Position numbers and translations under genes: made by a program. 64,000 nucleotides of DNA, taken from NCBI RefSeq assembly GCF_005154805.1, contig NZ_CP039727.1, forward strand, positions 218,501 through 282,500, read 5' to 3'. Shown in pieces: positions 41,975 to 51,294 of the stretch. The stretch's first letter is position 1, and each line of letters opens with the position of its first letter. This DNA comes from Bacillus sp. S3. GTDB taxonomy: Bacteria; Bacillota; Bacilli; Bacillales; Cytobacillaceae. The notes under the pieces are model-generated. The model did not search any database, had not been told where the DNA came from, and was given only the letters and a program-made list of their open reading frames with translations.

Positions 41975-42691
41975 TTATTCTTTATTAGAAAGCAGCTCAG
42001 ACACAGTCACAAAGCTGTATCCTTTTTCTTTCAGTGCCGGCAAAAATAACTTTAAGGCCTCGATGGTCTGACTTCTGTCGCCGCCGCCATCATGCAGGAG
42101 AATAATGTCGCCATTCCGCGCGTGACGGATGACATGATTAGCGATGTTCCGTGCTCCCGGCAAGGACCAATCCTTTAATTCCTGATGATAGGACCAAAGG
42201 ACAACCCTGTATCCTTGTTCTTTTGCCTCATGCAGCAGTGCATTGTCCAAATATCCACCCGGTGGCCGAAACAACTTAGGGTGGTTAGGCTGATACTTTT
42301 GAATAATACGTTCAGCCCGACTGATTTCGCCGCTCATCTGTTGGAAACCAACTTTATTTTCATATGGGTGTGTCATGGAGTGATTGCCTATTTCATGGCC
42401 AGCTTCCACAACTTGTTCGACAACGTCCGGATACAGCTCCATTCTGTTTCCGATTTGAAAAAATGTTGCATGGGCACTATACTTCTCCAAAAGAGCAAGC
42501 ACCTGCGGTGTATAAATCGGGCTTGGTCCATCGTCAAATGTTAAAGAAATAACCTTTTTTGAGGTCGTCACATCCCAGACCACTTGCCCAGTAGGCTCCA
42601 CTTGCCTTCTCTTTATCATCTCTGCAAACACATTTGATTGAAGGCTGGAGTAAAAACAGATACATGCAATAATGATTCTAACCCGTTTCAT
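41975..42691 (-). CDS. Polysaccharide deacetylase (NodB-type)
   Basis: A 238-residue exported carbohydrate esterase (CE4) that removes acetyl groups from N-acetylglucosamine or muramic acid polymers. Signal peptide at residues 1-24. NodB motifs in order: SLTFDDGPSP, GNHSMTHP (metal His pair), RPPGGY, and LHDGGGDR. The ATG at 42691 is preferred; a TTG at 42715 has its ribosome site too close. Lying beside the sigM operon, it suits a cell-envelope role. Confidence 0.9.
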   Translation of the reverse strand: MKRVRIIIACICFYSSLQSNVFAEMIKRRQVEPTGQVVWDVTTSKKVISLTFDDGPSPIYTPQVLALLEKYSAHATFFQIGNRMELYPDVVEQVVEAGHEIGNHSMTHPYENKVGFQQMSGEISRAERIIQKYQPNHPKLFRPPGGYLDNALLHEAKEQGYRVVLWSYHQELKDWSLPGARNIANHVIRHARNGDIILLHDGGGDRSQTIEALKLFLPALKEKGYSFVTVSELLSNKE

Positions 42692-42871
42692 CACGACAAA
42701 AAGCCCCTTTTTCAATCCTTTTCTTACCCAACTTGTAAGTCTTTATAATTTGCGTCATTATTATCATTCCTATGTTAATGTCCATAGACCAGAAAAAGGA
42801 AAAACACGAACAATTTTGAAACTATATTGTTTTTTCCTCGTACATACAGTTATGGAAGGATGGTGGGCAAG

Positions 42872-43567
42872 TTGAGCAGATACTCAATTGAAGAATTTAT
42901 TAAACAAACGGAGCAAGAGGATAAAGGGGAAGGCTTTTTCGAATTAGAAACACCGAGGATGCTTGAAGTAAATTTGGACGGCCTTGTATGGGCGAAAGCA
43001 GGGTCAATGGTTGCTTATCATGGAAAAATAAAATTTGAGCGTGAAGGCATTTTGGAGCATGGCTTGGGAACAGCATTCAAAAAGGCGTTTACCGGTGAAG
43101 GGGCATCGTTAATGAAAGCAAACGGCCGGGGGAAATTGTACCTTGCCGACGAAGGGAAAAAGATCATCATCCTTAATTTACAAAACGACTCGATCTATGT
43201 GAACGGTAATGATCTGCTTGCATTTGAACCAGGGATTAAATGGGAGATTAAATTAATGAAGCGGATTGCCGGGATGATGGCAGGCGGCTTATTCAATGTC
43301 CGCTGTGAAGGAACGGGCATGATTGCGATCACTACACACTATGAGCCATTGACATTACGGGTTTTGCCAGGTCAGCCGATTATAACCGACCCAAATGCCA
43401 CCGTCGCCTGGTCCGGAAACCTCCAGCCCGAGTTCCAAACCGATATCAGTTTAAAGACATTCTTCGGAAGAGGCAGCGGCGAGTCCATTCAAATGCGATT
43501 TGAAGGCGACGGTTTTGTTGTGGTCCAGCCTTATGAAGAGGTTAAGCGGGTGGAGAGGAGTAATTAA
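42872..43567 (+). CDS. AIM24-family protein
   Basis: A 231-residue protein of the AIM24/TIGR00266 family, a beta-rich fold of unknown biochemical role. Features: LDGLVWAKAGSMVAYHG, FTGEGASLMKANGRGKLYLAD and the C-terminal FFGRGSGESIQMRFEGDG. The start is set at TTG (42872) behind GGATGGTGGG; an ATG at 42860 has its purine site immediately adjacent. Monocistronic. Confidence 0.85.
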   Translation: MSRYSIEEFIKQTEQEDKGEGFFELETPRMLEVNLDGLVWAKAGSMVAYHGKIKFEREGILEHGLGTAFKKAFTGEGASLMKANGRGKLYLADEGKKIIILNLQNDSIYVNGNDLLAFEPGIKWEIKLMKRIAGMMAGGLFNVRCEGTGMIAITTHYEPLTLRVLPGQPIITDPNATVAWSGNLQPEFQTDISLKTFFGRGSGESIQMRFEGDGFVVVQPYEEVKRVERSN

Positions 43568-43601
43568 AGGCAAAAATATTTGTGTAGGGAGAGGACAACA
43601 A

Positions 43602-43631
43602 AAAACATCTGATCCTTAGGTCAGATGTTTT
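43602..43631. terminator. Bidirectional terminator
   Basis: AAAACATCTGA and TCAGATGTTTT arms between the 3' ends of the AIM24 and kimA genes. Confidence 0.85.
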
Positions 43632-43643
43632 CGTTTGTATGAA

Positions 43644-45470
43644 TTACTTTTTCAAATGATAAGGCACTGTCGTAATAATCACGTTTCTCCGGTATAGTAA
43701 GAATGAACGAATCAGTAAGCTTGACTGGTTGTGAAGAATATTGTGCCAGCCTTTTTTAGGAATAAACTGCGGGATGACAACGGTAACTTGATAATTCGAT
43801 TCCCTTGCCTTATGTTCCACTGTATCTACAAATTTGGTCAACGGTTGAATAATACTGCGATAATGAGAATGCAGTGTCACAAGCCGGACATCGGGCTGCC
43901 ATTTCTTCCATTTCTCTTCAAACTTCTTTTCATCTTCTCTTTCAAAAGCAACGTAAACCGCAATAATCTGGTCGGGTGAAAGAGATTTAGCATAATTGAT
44001 GGAGTTTTCTACCACGTGCGTTATACCTGCGACCGGTACAACAATGACATTCCCTTCAATTGGAACTACAGGCTCGCAACTGCTAATTCTGAGTTGATCC
44101 CCGACTGCATCATAATGCTTTCTTATTCTATGGAAAACAAGAATGATAAGCGGGATGAAAATTAGTACAGGCCAAACCTGAGCGAATTTTGTTAAAAAGA
44201 ACACGATGGTCACCGTAAAGCTAATGAATGCACCTGTTGTGTTAATAATGAGCTTTGGTACCCATCCGGTTGGTTTTTCACGAATCCATTTCAGCATCAT
44301 TCCTGTTTGCGATAACGTAAAAGGAATGAAAACACCCACGGCATAAAGCGGAATGAGATGTTCTGTCTGACCTTCAAAAAACATAATTAACAAGATGGAG
44401 GCTATACCAAGGATGATGATTCCATTGGAGTAACCTAATCGATCACCCCTAATGGTAAACATTCTAGGGATAAATTTATCTTTGGCTAAATTTACTGCAA
44501 GCAGAGGGAAGGCCGAATATCCCGTATTGGCAGCAAGAATTAAGATCAAAGCAGTAGTCCCCTGAATAAAATAATACATCCCATTCCGCCCAAAAACTTC
44601 TTCGGCAATTTGTGAGACGACCGTCACTTCATGGCGGGGAGAAATCCCATAAAAATAGGCCAACAGTACAATCCCAGAAAAAAGTATCGCTAATAATATC
44701 CCCATCGCCATTAACGTTTTGGCCGCATTTTTAGGAGCGGGGTCTTTAAAGTTTGGAATCGCATTTGAAATCGCTTCTACACCTGTTAAGGCGGAACTTC
44801 CAGAGGCAAAGGCCCGTAAGAGAATAAAGAGACTGATTCCGGCTACGGGAGTGCCAATCGGTGCAGATAAATCTGGCGAAACCCGGCCTGTTACAATGTT
44901 GAATAATCCAACCCCAATTAGTATGAATAAAGCCAGCACAAACAAATAAACAGGATAGGCTAATATAGACGCCGACTCCGTTACTCCTCGTAAGTTCAAG
45001 ATGGTTATGAAAATGACAAAGATAATGGCAATGGCTACAGTGTGTGCGTGTAAGGCCGGAAAGGCAGATGTGATCGCATCTGTACCAGCAGATACACTTA
45101 CAGCCACTGTTAAAATATAATCAACTAATAAGGAACCACCCGCAATCAGGCCCGGATTAATACCTAAATTTTCTTTCGAAACCACATATGCTCCGCCGCC
45201 ATGTGGATAGGCAAAGATAATCTGGCGGTAAGAGAGAATTAACGCTGCTAATAGTATTAATACACCGATTGCAATTGGAATGGAGTACCAAAAGGCAAGG
45301 GTGCCCAATGTAAACAGGACAATCAAAATTTGTTCAGGTCCATAGGCAACGGAAGATAATGCATCCGATGAAAGGATTGCTAAGGCTTTCGTCTTCGACA
45401 GCCTTTGTTCCCCTAAAGCTGTTGATTTTAAAGGACGCCCAATTAATAAACGCTTGATTGAAGACTTCAT
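43644..45470 (-). CDS. kimA: High-affinity potassium importer KimA (YdaO)
   Basis: A 608-residue APC-superfamily transporter; B. subtilis KimA has 607. About 12 helices fill residues 30-450 (IFAYPHGGGAYVVSKENLG, NLRGVTESASIL, TGVEAISNAIPNFKDP), and a cytosolic domain of about 150 residues follows, where c-di-AMP is known to bind in KimA. The upstream leader is a clear ydaO-type c-di-AMP riboswitch, which secures the naming. When potassium is plentiful, c-di-AMP rises and shuts off both synthesis and transport. Confidence 0.94.
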   Translation of the reverse strand: MKSSIKRLLIGRPLKSTALGEQRLSKTKALAILSSDALSSVAYGPEQILIVLFTLGTLAFWYSIPIAIGVLILLAALILSYRQIIFAYPHGGGAYVVSKENLGINPGLIAGGSLLVDYILTVAVSVSAGTDAITSAFPALHAHTVAIAIIFVIFITILNLRGVTESASILAYPVYLFVLALFILIGVGLFNIVTGRVSPDLSAPIGTPVAGISLFILLRAFASGSSALTGVEAISNAIPNFKDPAPKNAAKTLMAMGILLAILFSGIVLLAYFYGISPRHEVTVVSQIAEEVFGRNGMYYFIQGTTALILILAANTGYSAFPLLAVNLAKDKFIPRMFTIRGDRLGYSNGIIILGIASILLIMFFEGQTEHLIPLYAVGVFIPFTLSQTGMMLKWIREKPTGWVPKLIINTTGAFISFTVTIVFFLTKFAQVWPVLIFIPLIILVFHRIRKHYDAVGDQLRISSCEPVVPIEGNVIVVPVAGITHVVENSINYAKSLSPDQIIAVYVAFEREDEKKFEEKWKKWQPDVRLVTLHSHYRSIIQPLTKFVDTVEHKARESNYQVTVVIPQFIPKKGWHNILHNQSSLLIRSFLLYRRNVIITTVPYHLKK

Positions 45471-45554
45471 TGCTTTTCACCGCCGAATAAGTATAAATAT
45501 AGTGTTCTCTTTTAATCTAAAAAAACCCCAATGCAAGGGATTTTTAAAACAAAT

Positions 45555-45775
45555 AAAAAAAGTCTACAAGTCATCAATGAATAGACCTGTAGACATTATT
45601 GTTCATATGTCACAAGCTCCACCTTCCTTCTCATATAACGCTTACGAGGTTAGCTGTCGGATTAGGGCCAATGAGTAGCCCAGCCTAAAAGGATTCACCC
45701 CTAGAGTTAAAAGTTAACTCGGAAAAAAGGTTCCCCCGTACCATAAGGTTTCAGCGATTTAGAAATTTGAAACTG
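45555..45775 (-). ncRNA. c-di-AMP (ydaO/kimA) riboswitch
   Basis: On the minus strand the conserved blocks occur in order: AAATCGCTGAA, GGTACGGGGGAACC, GGGGTGAATCC, GGCTGGGCTACTC, CCGACAGCTAACCTCGTAAG and GGAAGG. A terminator with arms GTCTACAGGTC and GACTTGTAGAC plus a T-run (45555-45594) follows, 85 bases before kimA. This matches the known c-di-AMP off-switch. Confidence 0.95.
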
Positions 45776-45893
45776 TGGATTATCATACTCCCGCGTAACG
45801 AAAAAGTAAATAAAAAATTTGTATTTTACCGATGAATGTAATTCCTAGATAAGTAAATAATAGTGTTATTTTATTCCTGAAAGGAGAGATCCC

Positions 45894-46040
45894 ATGTCAA
45901 CCCATAAAAAACCGTTATTCACGGATGAGTTTTTAGAAGAATTAGCAAAAGAGATTTCCCTATTATATGGAGGACCTGATTATAAAACAGACCATTTGAA
46001 GGAAAAGAGTGAGGGAGGGAAGCAAAATAGTGAAGAATGA
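45894..46040 (+). CDS. Small soluble protein, function unknown
   Basis: A 48-residue frame with an excellent site, AAAGGAGAG, before the ATG. It opens MSTHKKPLFTDEFLEELAKE and ends in a charged tail (EGGKQNSEE). The stop codon touches the first, degenerate unit of the 46-kb repeat array. It diverges from the kimA riboswitch. No family recognised. Confidence 0.6.
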   Translation: MSTHKKPLFTDEFLEELAKEISLLYGGPDYKTDHLKEKSEGGKQNSEE

Positions 46041-46360
46041 GTCCGTTGGGAGAATTGGATGCAACCCGCGATGGAAAAAATGTAGAAATGAATCCAATAG
46101 GGGTCATTGGATGCAAACCGAGATGAAAAAGATGAAGAAATGAATCCAATGAGGGGTATTGGATGCAAAACGGGATAGAAAAAATGTAGAAATGAATCCA
46201 ATAAGGGGTATTGGATGCAAAACGGGATAGAAAAAATGTAGAAATGAATCCAATAAGGGGTATTGGATGCAAACCGAGATGAAAAAGATGAAGAAATGAA
46301 TCCAATGAGGGGTATTGGATGCAAAACGCGATAAAAAATGAATCCAGCAGCTGGTATATC
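46039..46360. repeat. 52-bp repeat array, about six units
   Basis: GAATCCAAT starts at 46090, 46142, 46194, 46246 and 46298, each 52 bp apart, with degenerate units at 46039 and 46340. Core arms ATCCAATA and TATTGGAT; linker CAAAACGG to GTAGAAATG. Two linker versions alternate along the array (ACGGGATAGAAAAAATG and ACCGAGATGAAAAAGATG). It lies between the 3' ends of the small protein gene and the NERD gene. The long minus-strand open frames here are repeat artefacts. Confidence 0.92.
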
Positions 46361-46454
46361 AGGCTAAAACACGAAATAAATGAAAAGCACCCAATCAAAT
46401 TTGTTTGCAAAATAAACTAATCCCCATTTGATCAAAATGGAGATTAATTTACTA

Positions 46455-47356
46455 TTACTCATAAGTGGACCACTGTCCGTACCCAATAACCTTAAGATTT
46501 TTCTTTAAAATTCTGCTTATTCTTGCTTGGGCCACGTTCATTTCACACCAGTTAAGAACATCATTAGTTGTTATTTTTCTATCAGGAAAAAGGAGTTTAA
46601 GTTCTCTCACACTCCGCATTACTGCAGCTTCAAAACCTTCTTCATTCCCACATTCATCACAAAGGGTCTTCCTTCCATGCACGGAAATTGAAAATGAGTG
46701 GCAAGCTTTGCACGTTAGTCCCTTTTGTATTTTATCAAAATCATAATTTGGTAAATCCGTATAAGGGGATTCCGTCTGAAGAAGTGAAACTAATAGATCC
46801 GCAATCTTATGATGCCTGTCATTTAATTTCATTGTAGAGGCATTTAGCTTATTCATTAAAAAATCAAGTTGTGTAGGATAAATGATAGGTTTGTTCTTAG
46901 GTGCTTGATAAAGGGTAAAAGCGGGATTGATAAATACAACCCATGCTTCTATGCGGATTCTGTAACCGTGCTTCAGTAATAACTGACTAAGCAGAGATTC
47001 ACATCTGTTTAACTGATGGAGTGGATTTTGAATCTTAGTTTCGTGCATTGAGTAAAAATTATCTGCCTCGAAATAATAATCCCCTTCATAATTTTTAATT
47101 TCGAAGAGATAAAGGACATCTTGAATAATTAAAGAGTCAATTTGAAATGTTGTATTGTTACTCTTCAGCAGCAAATCGTTTACAATCAGGATTCGCTTTG
47201 AAGTTTTTCGGTTAACTTATCAAACTTTACTTCCCCTTCAAAGCCCTTTTTAAGGTTAGAATAGTATTGCTTGTCATTTTCAGGTAGATTCACTCTTGTG
47301 TTTAATGACCTTAAAATCTTTAGTCTGTCTGATTCAGTGCGTAATTTAAAAAACAT
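46455..47356 (-). pseudogene. NERD-domain protein, frameshifted
   Basis: Reading starts at ATG 47356 (GGAAAGG ahead) and gives 56 residues with the NERD opening FEGEVKFDKL, then stops at TGA 47186-47188. A second frame takes up at once with LIVNDLLLKSNN and continues as LFEIKNYEGDYYFEAD to a zinc-ribbon part (CKAC and CDEC) and a C-terminal helix-turn-helix-like end, stopping at 46455. Removal or loss of one base near 47188 joins the two, giving a normal full-length NERD protein of about 300 residues. So the gene is either broken or affected by a sequence error. NERD domains are nuclease-related. Confidence 0.75.
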
Positions 47357-47547
47357 AATCCACTACCTTTCCTAACGCCGGCTATTTCTATTTCATTTTA
47401 TTATAAGAAACAGAAATATTTGGAAATGAGGGGTGAACATTTTGTTACACCTTTGGAGTAATAATATTCCAAATATTCTTGACGCTCTTCTGTCTGAGAT
47501 GTTATTATTTTCCTCTGCGACTCAAAATGTGAGGGAGTGAAACCGAA

Positions 47548-48525
47548 TTGATTCAATTAGAGGGAATAAGCAAATCATACAAGATTGCCAAACGGTCAAC
47601 CGGGCTGCGGCAGGCTGCAAAAGCACTCTTTTACCGGGAACATACAATAGTTGACGCACTAAAAGACCTCTCTTTTTCTATTAATCAAGGAGAAATTGTC
47701 GGCTATATCGGTCCGAACGGTGCTGGTAAATCGACAACGATTAAAGTCATGAGCGGCATCCTGGTGCCCGACACCGGGAAGTGCACGATCATGGGGTTTA
47801 CACCTTGGAAAGACCGAATTCAGTATGTGAAAAATATTGGTGTCGTCTTCGGCCAGCGTTCCCAGCTCTGGTGGGATGTGCCAGTGATGGATTCGTTCGA
47901 ACTTCTCAGAGACATCTATAAGGTTCCCCAACAAGACTATAAATCTACGATCGACCTGCTCATCGAAACGCTTGAACTACAAGAGATTGTCCATTTACCC
48001 GTCCGTCAATTAAGTCTTGGCCAGCGAATGCGCTGTGAGATCGGGGCTTCTCTCATCCACAATCCGAAAATTTTATTTTTAGACGAACCGACCATCGGGC
48101 TGGATGCCGTCTCGAAAATCGCCGTCCGTCAGTTTATCAAAACGATCAATAAAGAAAAAGGGGCAACTATCATCCTCACCACACACGATATGAATGATAT
48201 TGAGGCATTAGCTGATAGGGTGATTTTAGTTGGCAAGGGCAGTTTATTATACGACGGCAACTTAGCGGAACTTCGAAAGCGGTTTGGTACACATAAAACG
48301 ATCACAGCGGATTATGTAAAAAATATTAACTCCATCCGCATCCCCGGGGCTGCCACACTTTCGTGGACACCGGAAAGGGTCGTGCTGAGTATCGATACCG
48401 AGCAGGTAAAAACCTCGGAGGTCATCAAACAACTATCCAACAAGGTAGACCTTTTAGATGTAACGGTTGAAACGCAGCCGATTGAAGACATCATTGTTCG
48501 ACTTTATCGGGAGTACCAAATATGA
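47548..48525 (+). CDS. ABC-2-type exporter ATPase (COG4586-like)
   Basis: A 325-residue ATP-binding subunit. Walker A GPNGAGKST, Q-loop GVVFGQRSQLWWDVP (an insertion typical of this group), signature LSLGQRMRCEIGASL, Walker B ILFLDEPTIGLD, His in TTHDMND. About 80 C-terminal residues follow the nucleotide-binding domain. The start is TTG behind GAGGGAG. Its stop overlaps the start of the first permease gene (ATGA). The group includes viologen-type exporters; substrate here unknown. Confidence 0.9.
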   Translation: MIQLEGISKSYKIAKRSTGLRQAAKALFYREHTIVDALKDLSFSINQGEIVGYIGPNGAGKSTTIKVMSGILVPDTGKCTIMGFTPWKDRIQYVKNIGVVFGQRSQLWWDVPVMDSFELLRDIYKVPQQDYKSTIDLLIETLELQEIVHLPVRQLSLGQRMRCEIGASLIHNPKILFLDEPTIGLDAVSKIAVRQFIKTINKEKGATIILTTHDMNDIEALADRVILVGKGSLLYDGNLAELRKRFGTHKTITADYVKNINSIRIPGAATLSWTPERVVLSIDTEQVKTSEVIKQLSNKVDLLDVTVETQPIEDIIVRLYREYQI

Positions 48526-49325
48526 GGGTGTATGGGTCGGTTTTGAAGCTGCGGCTTTCAATGGGCATGCAATACCGGGCAGCGGCACTAGCTGGAGTGG
48601 CAACGCAATTTTTCTGGGGATTTATCACAATTATGGTGTTTGAAGCATTTTACGAATACACGGTACAAACCCCACCTATTTCATTAAGAGAAATCATCAC
48701 TTACATATGGCTGCAGCAGGCATTTCTTGTTTTCATTACGATGTGGTTTCGTGACTCTGAGCTGTTTGAGTTAATTACAAGCGGAAATATTGCCTATGAG
48801 CTGTGTCGTCCATGTGAGCTTTATGGTTTTTGGTATGCAAAACTGCTCGCACAGCGATTATCGAGCGCCATCCTGCGCTGTTTTCCGATTTTGATGGTAT
48901 CCTTTCTGTTGCCTAAACCCTACGACATGACTTTTTCACCTAGTTTATCTGCTTTTCTATTATTCCTAACTGCCTTACTTCTGGGCTTATTATTGTTGGT
49001 TGCTATTTCAATGTTTTTATATATTTCCGTTTTTATAACGATGTCACCGATGGGGTCAATACTAGTTTTTTCAATCCTAGGCGAGTTTTTTGCCGGTTTA
49101 ATTATTCCGGTTCCCTTAATGCCATCGTGGCTGCAAAATATAGCGAATGTTCTTCCGTTTCGCTGGACGGCTGACTTTCCTTTTCGGGTCTATTCTGAAC
49201 ATATTCCGCAGGATGAAGCCATTATAGGGATACTCATTCAATTAGGATATTTGCTTGTCCTCGTTTTATTAGGCCGAGTTGCCCTTAACCGGGTAGTAAG
49301 AAAAGTGGTTGTCCAGGGAGGTTGA
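48522..49325 (+). CDS. ABC-2-type exporter permease (COG4587-like)
   Basis: A 267-residue membrane subunit with six predicted helices and the family pattern LQQAFLVFITMWFRD, ITSGNIAYELCRP near residue 85 and PLMPSWLQNIANVLPFRW near 200. Translation is coupled to the ATPase gene through an ATGA overlap. Six bases separate it from the second permease gene. Confidence 0.88.
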   Translation: MRVYGSVLKLRLSMGMQYRAAALAGVATQFFWGFITIMVFEAFYEYTVQTPPISLREIITYIWLQQAFLVFITMWFRDSELFELITSGNIAYELCRPCELYGFWYAKLLAQRLSSAILRCFPILMVSFLLPKPYDMTFSPSLSAFLLFLTALLLGLLLLVAISMFLYISVFITMSPMGSILVFSILGEFFAGLIIPVPLMPSWLQNIANVLPFRWTADFPFRVYSEHIPQDEAIIGILIQLGYLLVLVLLGRVALNRVVRKVVVQGG

Positions 49326-49331
49326 TTCACA

Positions 49332-50114
49332 TTGCGTCTTTATTATAAGTATTTGCTGATTTTGTTTAAATCACAGATGCAATATCGTACATCTTTTTGG
49401 CTGTTGACAGTAGGTCAGTTTTTTATCCCTTTAACCGTTTTTGCCGGTCTGTTTTTTTTATTTGAACGGTTTGGGCAAATAAAAGGCTGGGATTTTTTCG
49501 AGGTGGCGCTTTGCTTCGCGGTTATCCACATGGCCTTTAGCTTAAGTGAGTGTTTTGCCCGCGGGTTTGATATGTTTTCAAGTTTAATCATCAAGGGGGA
49601 ATTCGATCGCTTACTGGTACGTCCAAGAAGCACGTTTCTACAGGTGCTCGGCTCAAAATTCGAGTTTACGAAATTTGGCCGGCTGCTGCAAAGTTTCATT
49701 GTTTTAATATGGGCCCTTAGTAATCTGCCTATTGACTGGAGTGTATTCAAAGTCATTACCCTTGTGCTGATGATCACAAGCGGGGTCCTTATTTTTACCG
49801 GAATCTATATGCTTGCAGCCAGCATCTGTTTTTGGACAGTTCAGGGCCTTGAAGTGGCGAATATTTTTACAGACGGAGGCAGGGAGATGGCGCAATATCC
49901 GTTAAATATTTATCAAAAATGGGTAACCCGCTTCTTTACCTATGTGATTCCTTTTGGAACAGTAAATTACTTGCCGCTAAAGTATATTCTCGGAAAAATA
50001 AACGGAGACGACCTCATCCATATGCTGACTCCTGTTCTGGGGAGTTTGTTTATTCTGCCGTGTTTTCTTGTTTGGCAATTTGGTGTCAGGCACTATCGTT
50101 CAACAGGGTCATAG
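49332..50114 (+). CDS. ABC-2-type exporter permease (COG3694-like)
   Basis: A 260-residue membrane subunit with six predicted helices; the motif IIKGEFDRLLVRPRSTFLQV near residue 87 parallels the ITSGNIAYELCRP segment of its partner. TTG start with GGGAGG ahead. The three genes make one exporter unit. Two 16-bp palindromes follow the gene. Confidence 0.88.
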   Translation: MRLYYKYLLILFKSQMQYRTSFWLLTVGQFFIPLTVFAGLFFLFERFGQIKGWDFFEVALCFAVIHMAFSLSECFARGFDMFSSLIIKGEFDRLLVRPRSTFLQVLGSKFEFTKFGRLLQSFIVLIWALSNLPIDWSVFKVITLVLMITSGVLIFTGIYMLAASICFWTVQGLEVANIFTDGGREMAQYPLNIYQKWVTRFFTYVIPFGTVNYLPLKYILGKINGDDLIHMLTPVLGSLFILPCFLVWQFGVRHYRSTGS

Positions 50115-50143
50115 GCAGTATACGATCATCGCGATTTACAATT

Positions 50144-50191
50144 AATCAAACGATTGATTAGTAAAACAAATTTTCAATCAAACGTTTGATT
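50144..50191. repeat. Two 16-bp palindromes
   Basis: AATCAAACGATTGATT at 50144 and the perfect palindrome AATCAAACGTTTGATT at 50176, 32 bp apart, between the converging exporter and germination operons. Confidence 0.85.
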
Positions 50192-50202
50192 ATCATCTAG
50201 CA

Positions 50203-51294
50203 TTAATGACTGCCTGCCCGCTTTTTACGAATGCTGCCAATACCCCAAAGCAATAGTGGGATTCCCACCATGTTGATCGGTAAAGCGTAGTGGGTCCAAT
50301 ACGTTTTCATATAGCCATAGGTGTAAGATGGATTAGGAAAAAACTGTGCCAAGGCGAAAAAAAGTGGTGCCGTAATCCAAATCATCTTCCGCCAGTCTTT
50401 GATCTTGAATAATTGAGCGGTGCCATAACAGGCCAAAAAGAAATACAGGGATAGCTTGATAAAAACACTTAATATCCAGACTAACACGGCAATAATTTCC
50501 AAATTTTGGATAAAATCCATGACAGAGATATAGCTGACGACATCAAACGTGGGGTGGCGCAGTTTAGCGGATATCTCTGGTCCAAAAATCAGCAGCACGC
50601 ATAAAGCAACAATAGTCACTGCGAAGGCAGCCAAGGCAATCCCGCCTACGGCACTTTTTAGGGCCTTTTGCGGCTCGTTCATAAAAGAGACGAGCATAAG
50701 CATCATGACAGACTCTCCAAGGAATGCCAGCGGGGTCAAGGCTCCTTTCCAAATCGAAACAATTCCGGAATCGATAAAGACTGGCATCAAATTAAGGGTG
50801 TCAAAATCTTTAATGGATAGAATGATCAACAAGATTACAGATAGGATGATAATTGGCCCGAAAACCTCGCTGCACCGTCCAATTCCTTCGATTCCACCTA
50901 TGTAAGTTACATAGATGAGTAACAACAGCATCGTAACATACAAGGCCCAGGGAGGGGTGGTAGGGAGCAGGATGGTAATCGTAAAATCAGCAAATTCTCT
51001 TAATATATTGCCTATAACAGAAAACCATTGAAAGAGATAGACAAGCACAATCAATGTTCCAAGCCATTTTCCCAAAATAAGCTTACTAAATTGAATTAAC
51101 GAATGGTTGGGGTGAAGCTGAGCTGCTTTTGTGGCTGCATAGGCTATTAGTACACCAAGCAAGCTGGCGATTACATATGAAATCCATATATCTTGCTTGG
51201 CATCTTCCATGACCGGACCAATTGTGAGAAGGATAATGTTTCCTGTCTCAAACGTAAACATCAGCCAAAAAATTTGCAGTCCAGACAGTTTCAT
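50203..51294 (-). CDS. gerKB: Spore germination receptor subunit B (GerAB/GerKB type)
   Basis: A 363-residue APC-like membrane protein with about ten helices, the subunit that binds the germinant in the spore inner membrane. It has the opening LSGLQIFWLMFTFETGN and LTPLAFLGESVMMLMLVSF, both typical of GerB proteins. Last gene of the A-C-B operon (the gerK order), with an ATGA overlap to the C gene. The ligand cannot be predicted. The K in the symbol rests on gene order only. Confidence 0.88.
   Translation of the reverse strand: MKLSGLQIFWLMFTFETGNIILLTIGPVMEDAKQDIWISYVIASLLGVLIAYAATKAAQLHPNHSLIQFSKLILGKWLGTLIVLVYLFQWFSVIGNILREFADFTITILLPTTPPWALYVTMLLLLIYVTYIGGIEGIGRCSEVFGPIIILSVILLIILSIKDFDTLNLMPVFIDSGIVSIWKGALTPLAFLGESVMMLMLVSFMNEPQKALKSAVGGIALAAFAVTIVALCVLLIFGPEISAKLRHPTFDVVSYISVMDFIQNLEIIAVLVWILSVFIKLSLYFFLACYGTAQLFKIKDWRKMIWITAPLFFALAQFFPNPSYTYGYMKTYWTHYALPINMVGIPLLLWGIGSIRKKRAGSH

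Noticed and set aside
45919..46410. Long minus-strand open frames with a repeated CIQYP/IGFIS-like pattern.
   Set aside because: They arise from the 52-bp array read in one frame; no ribosome site, and the same artefact occurs at 54828-55055.
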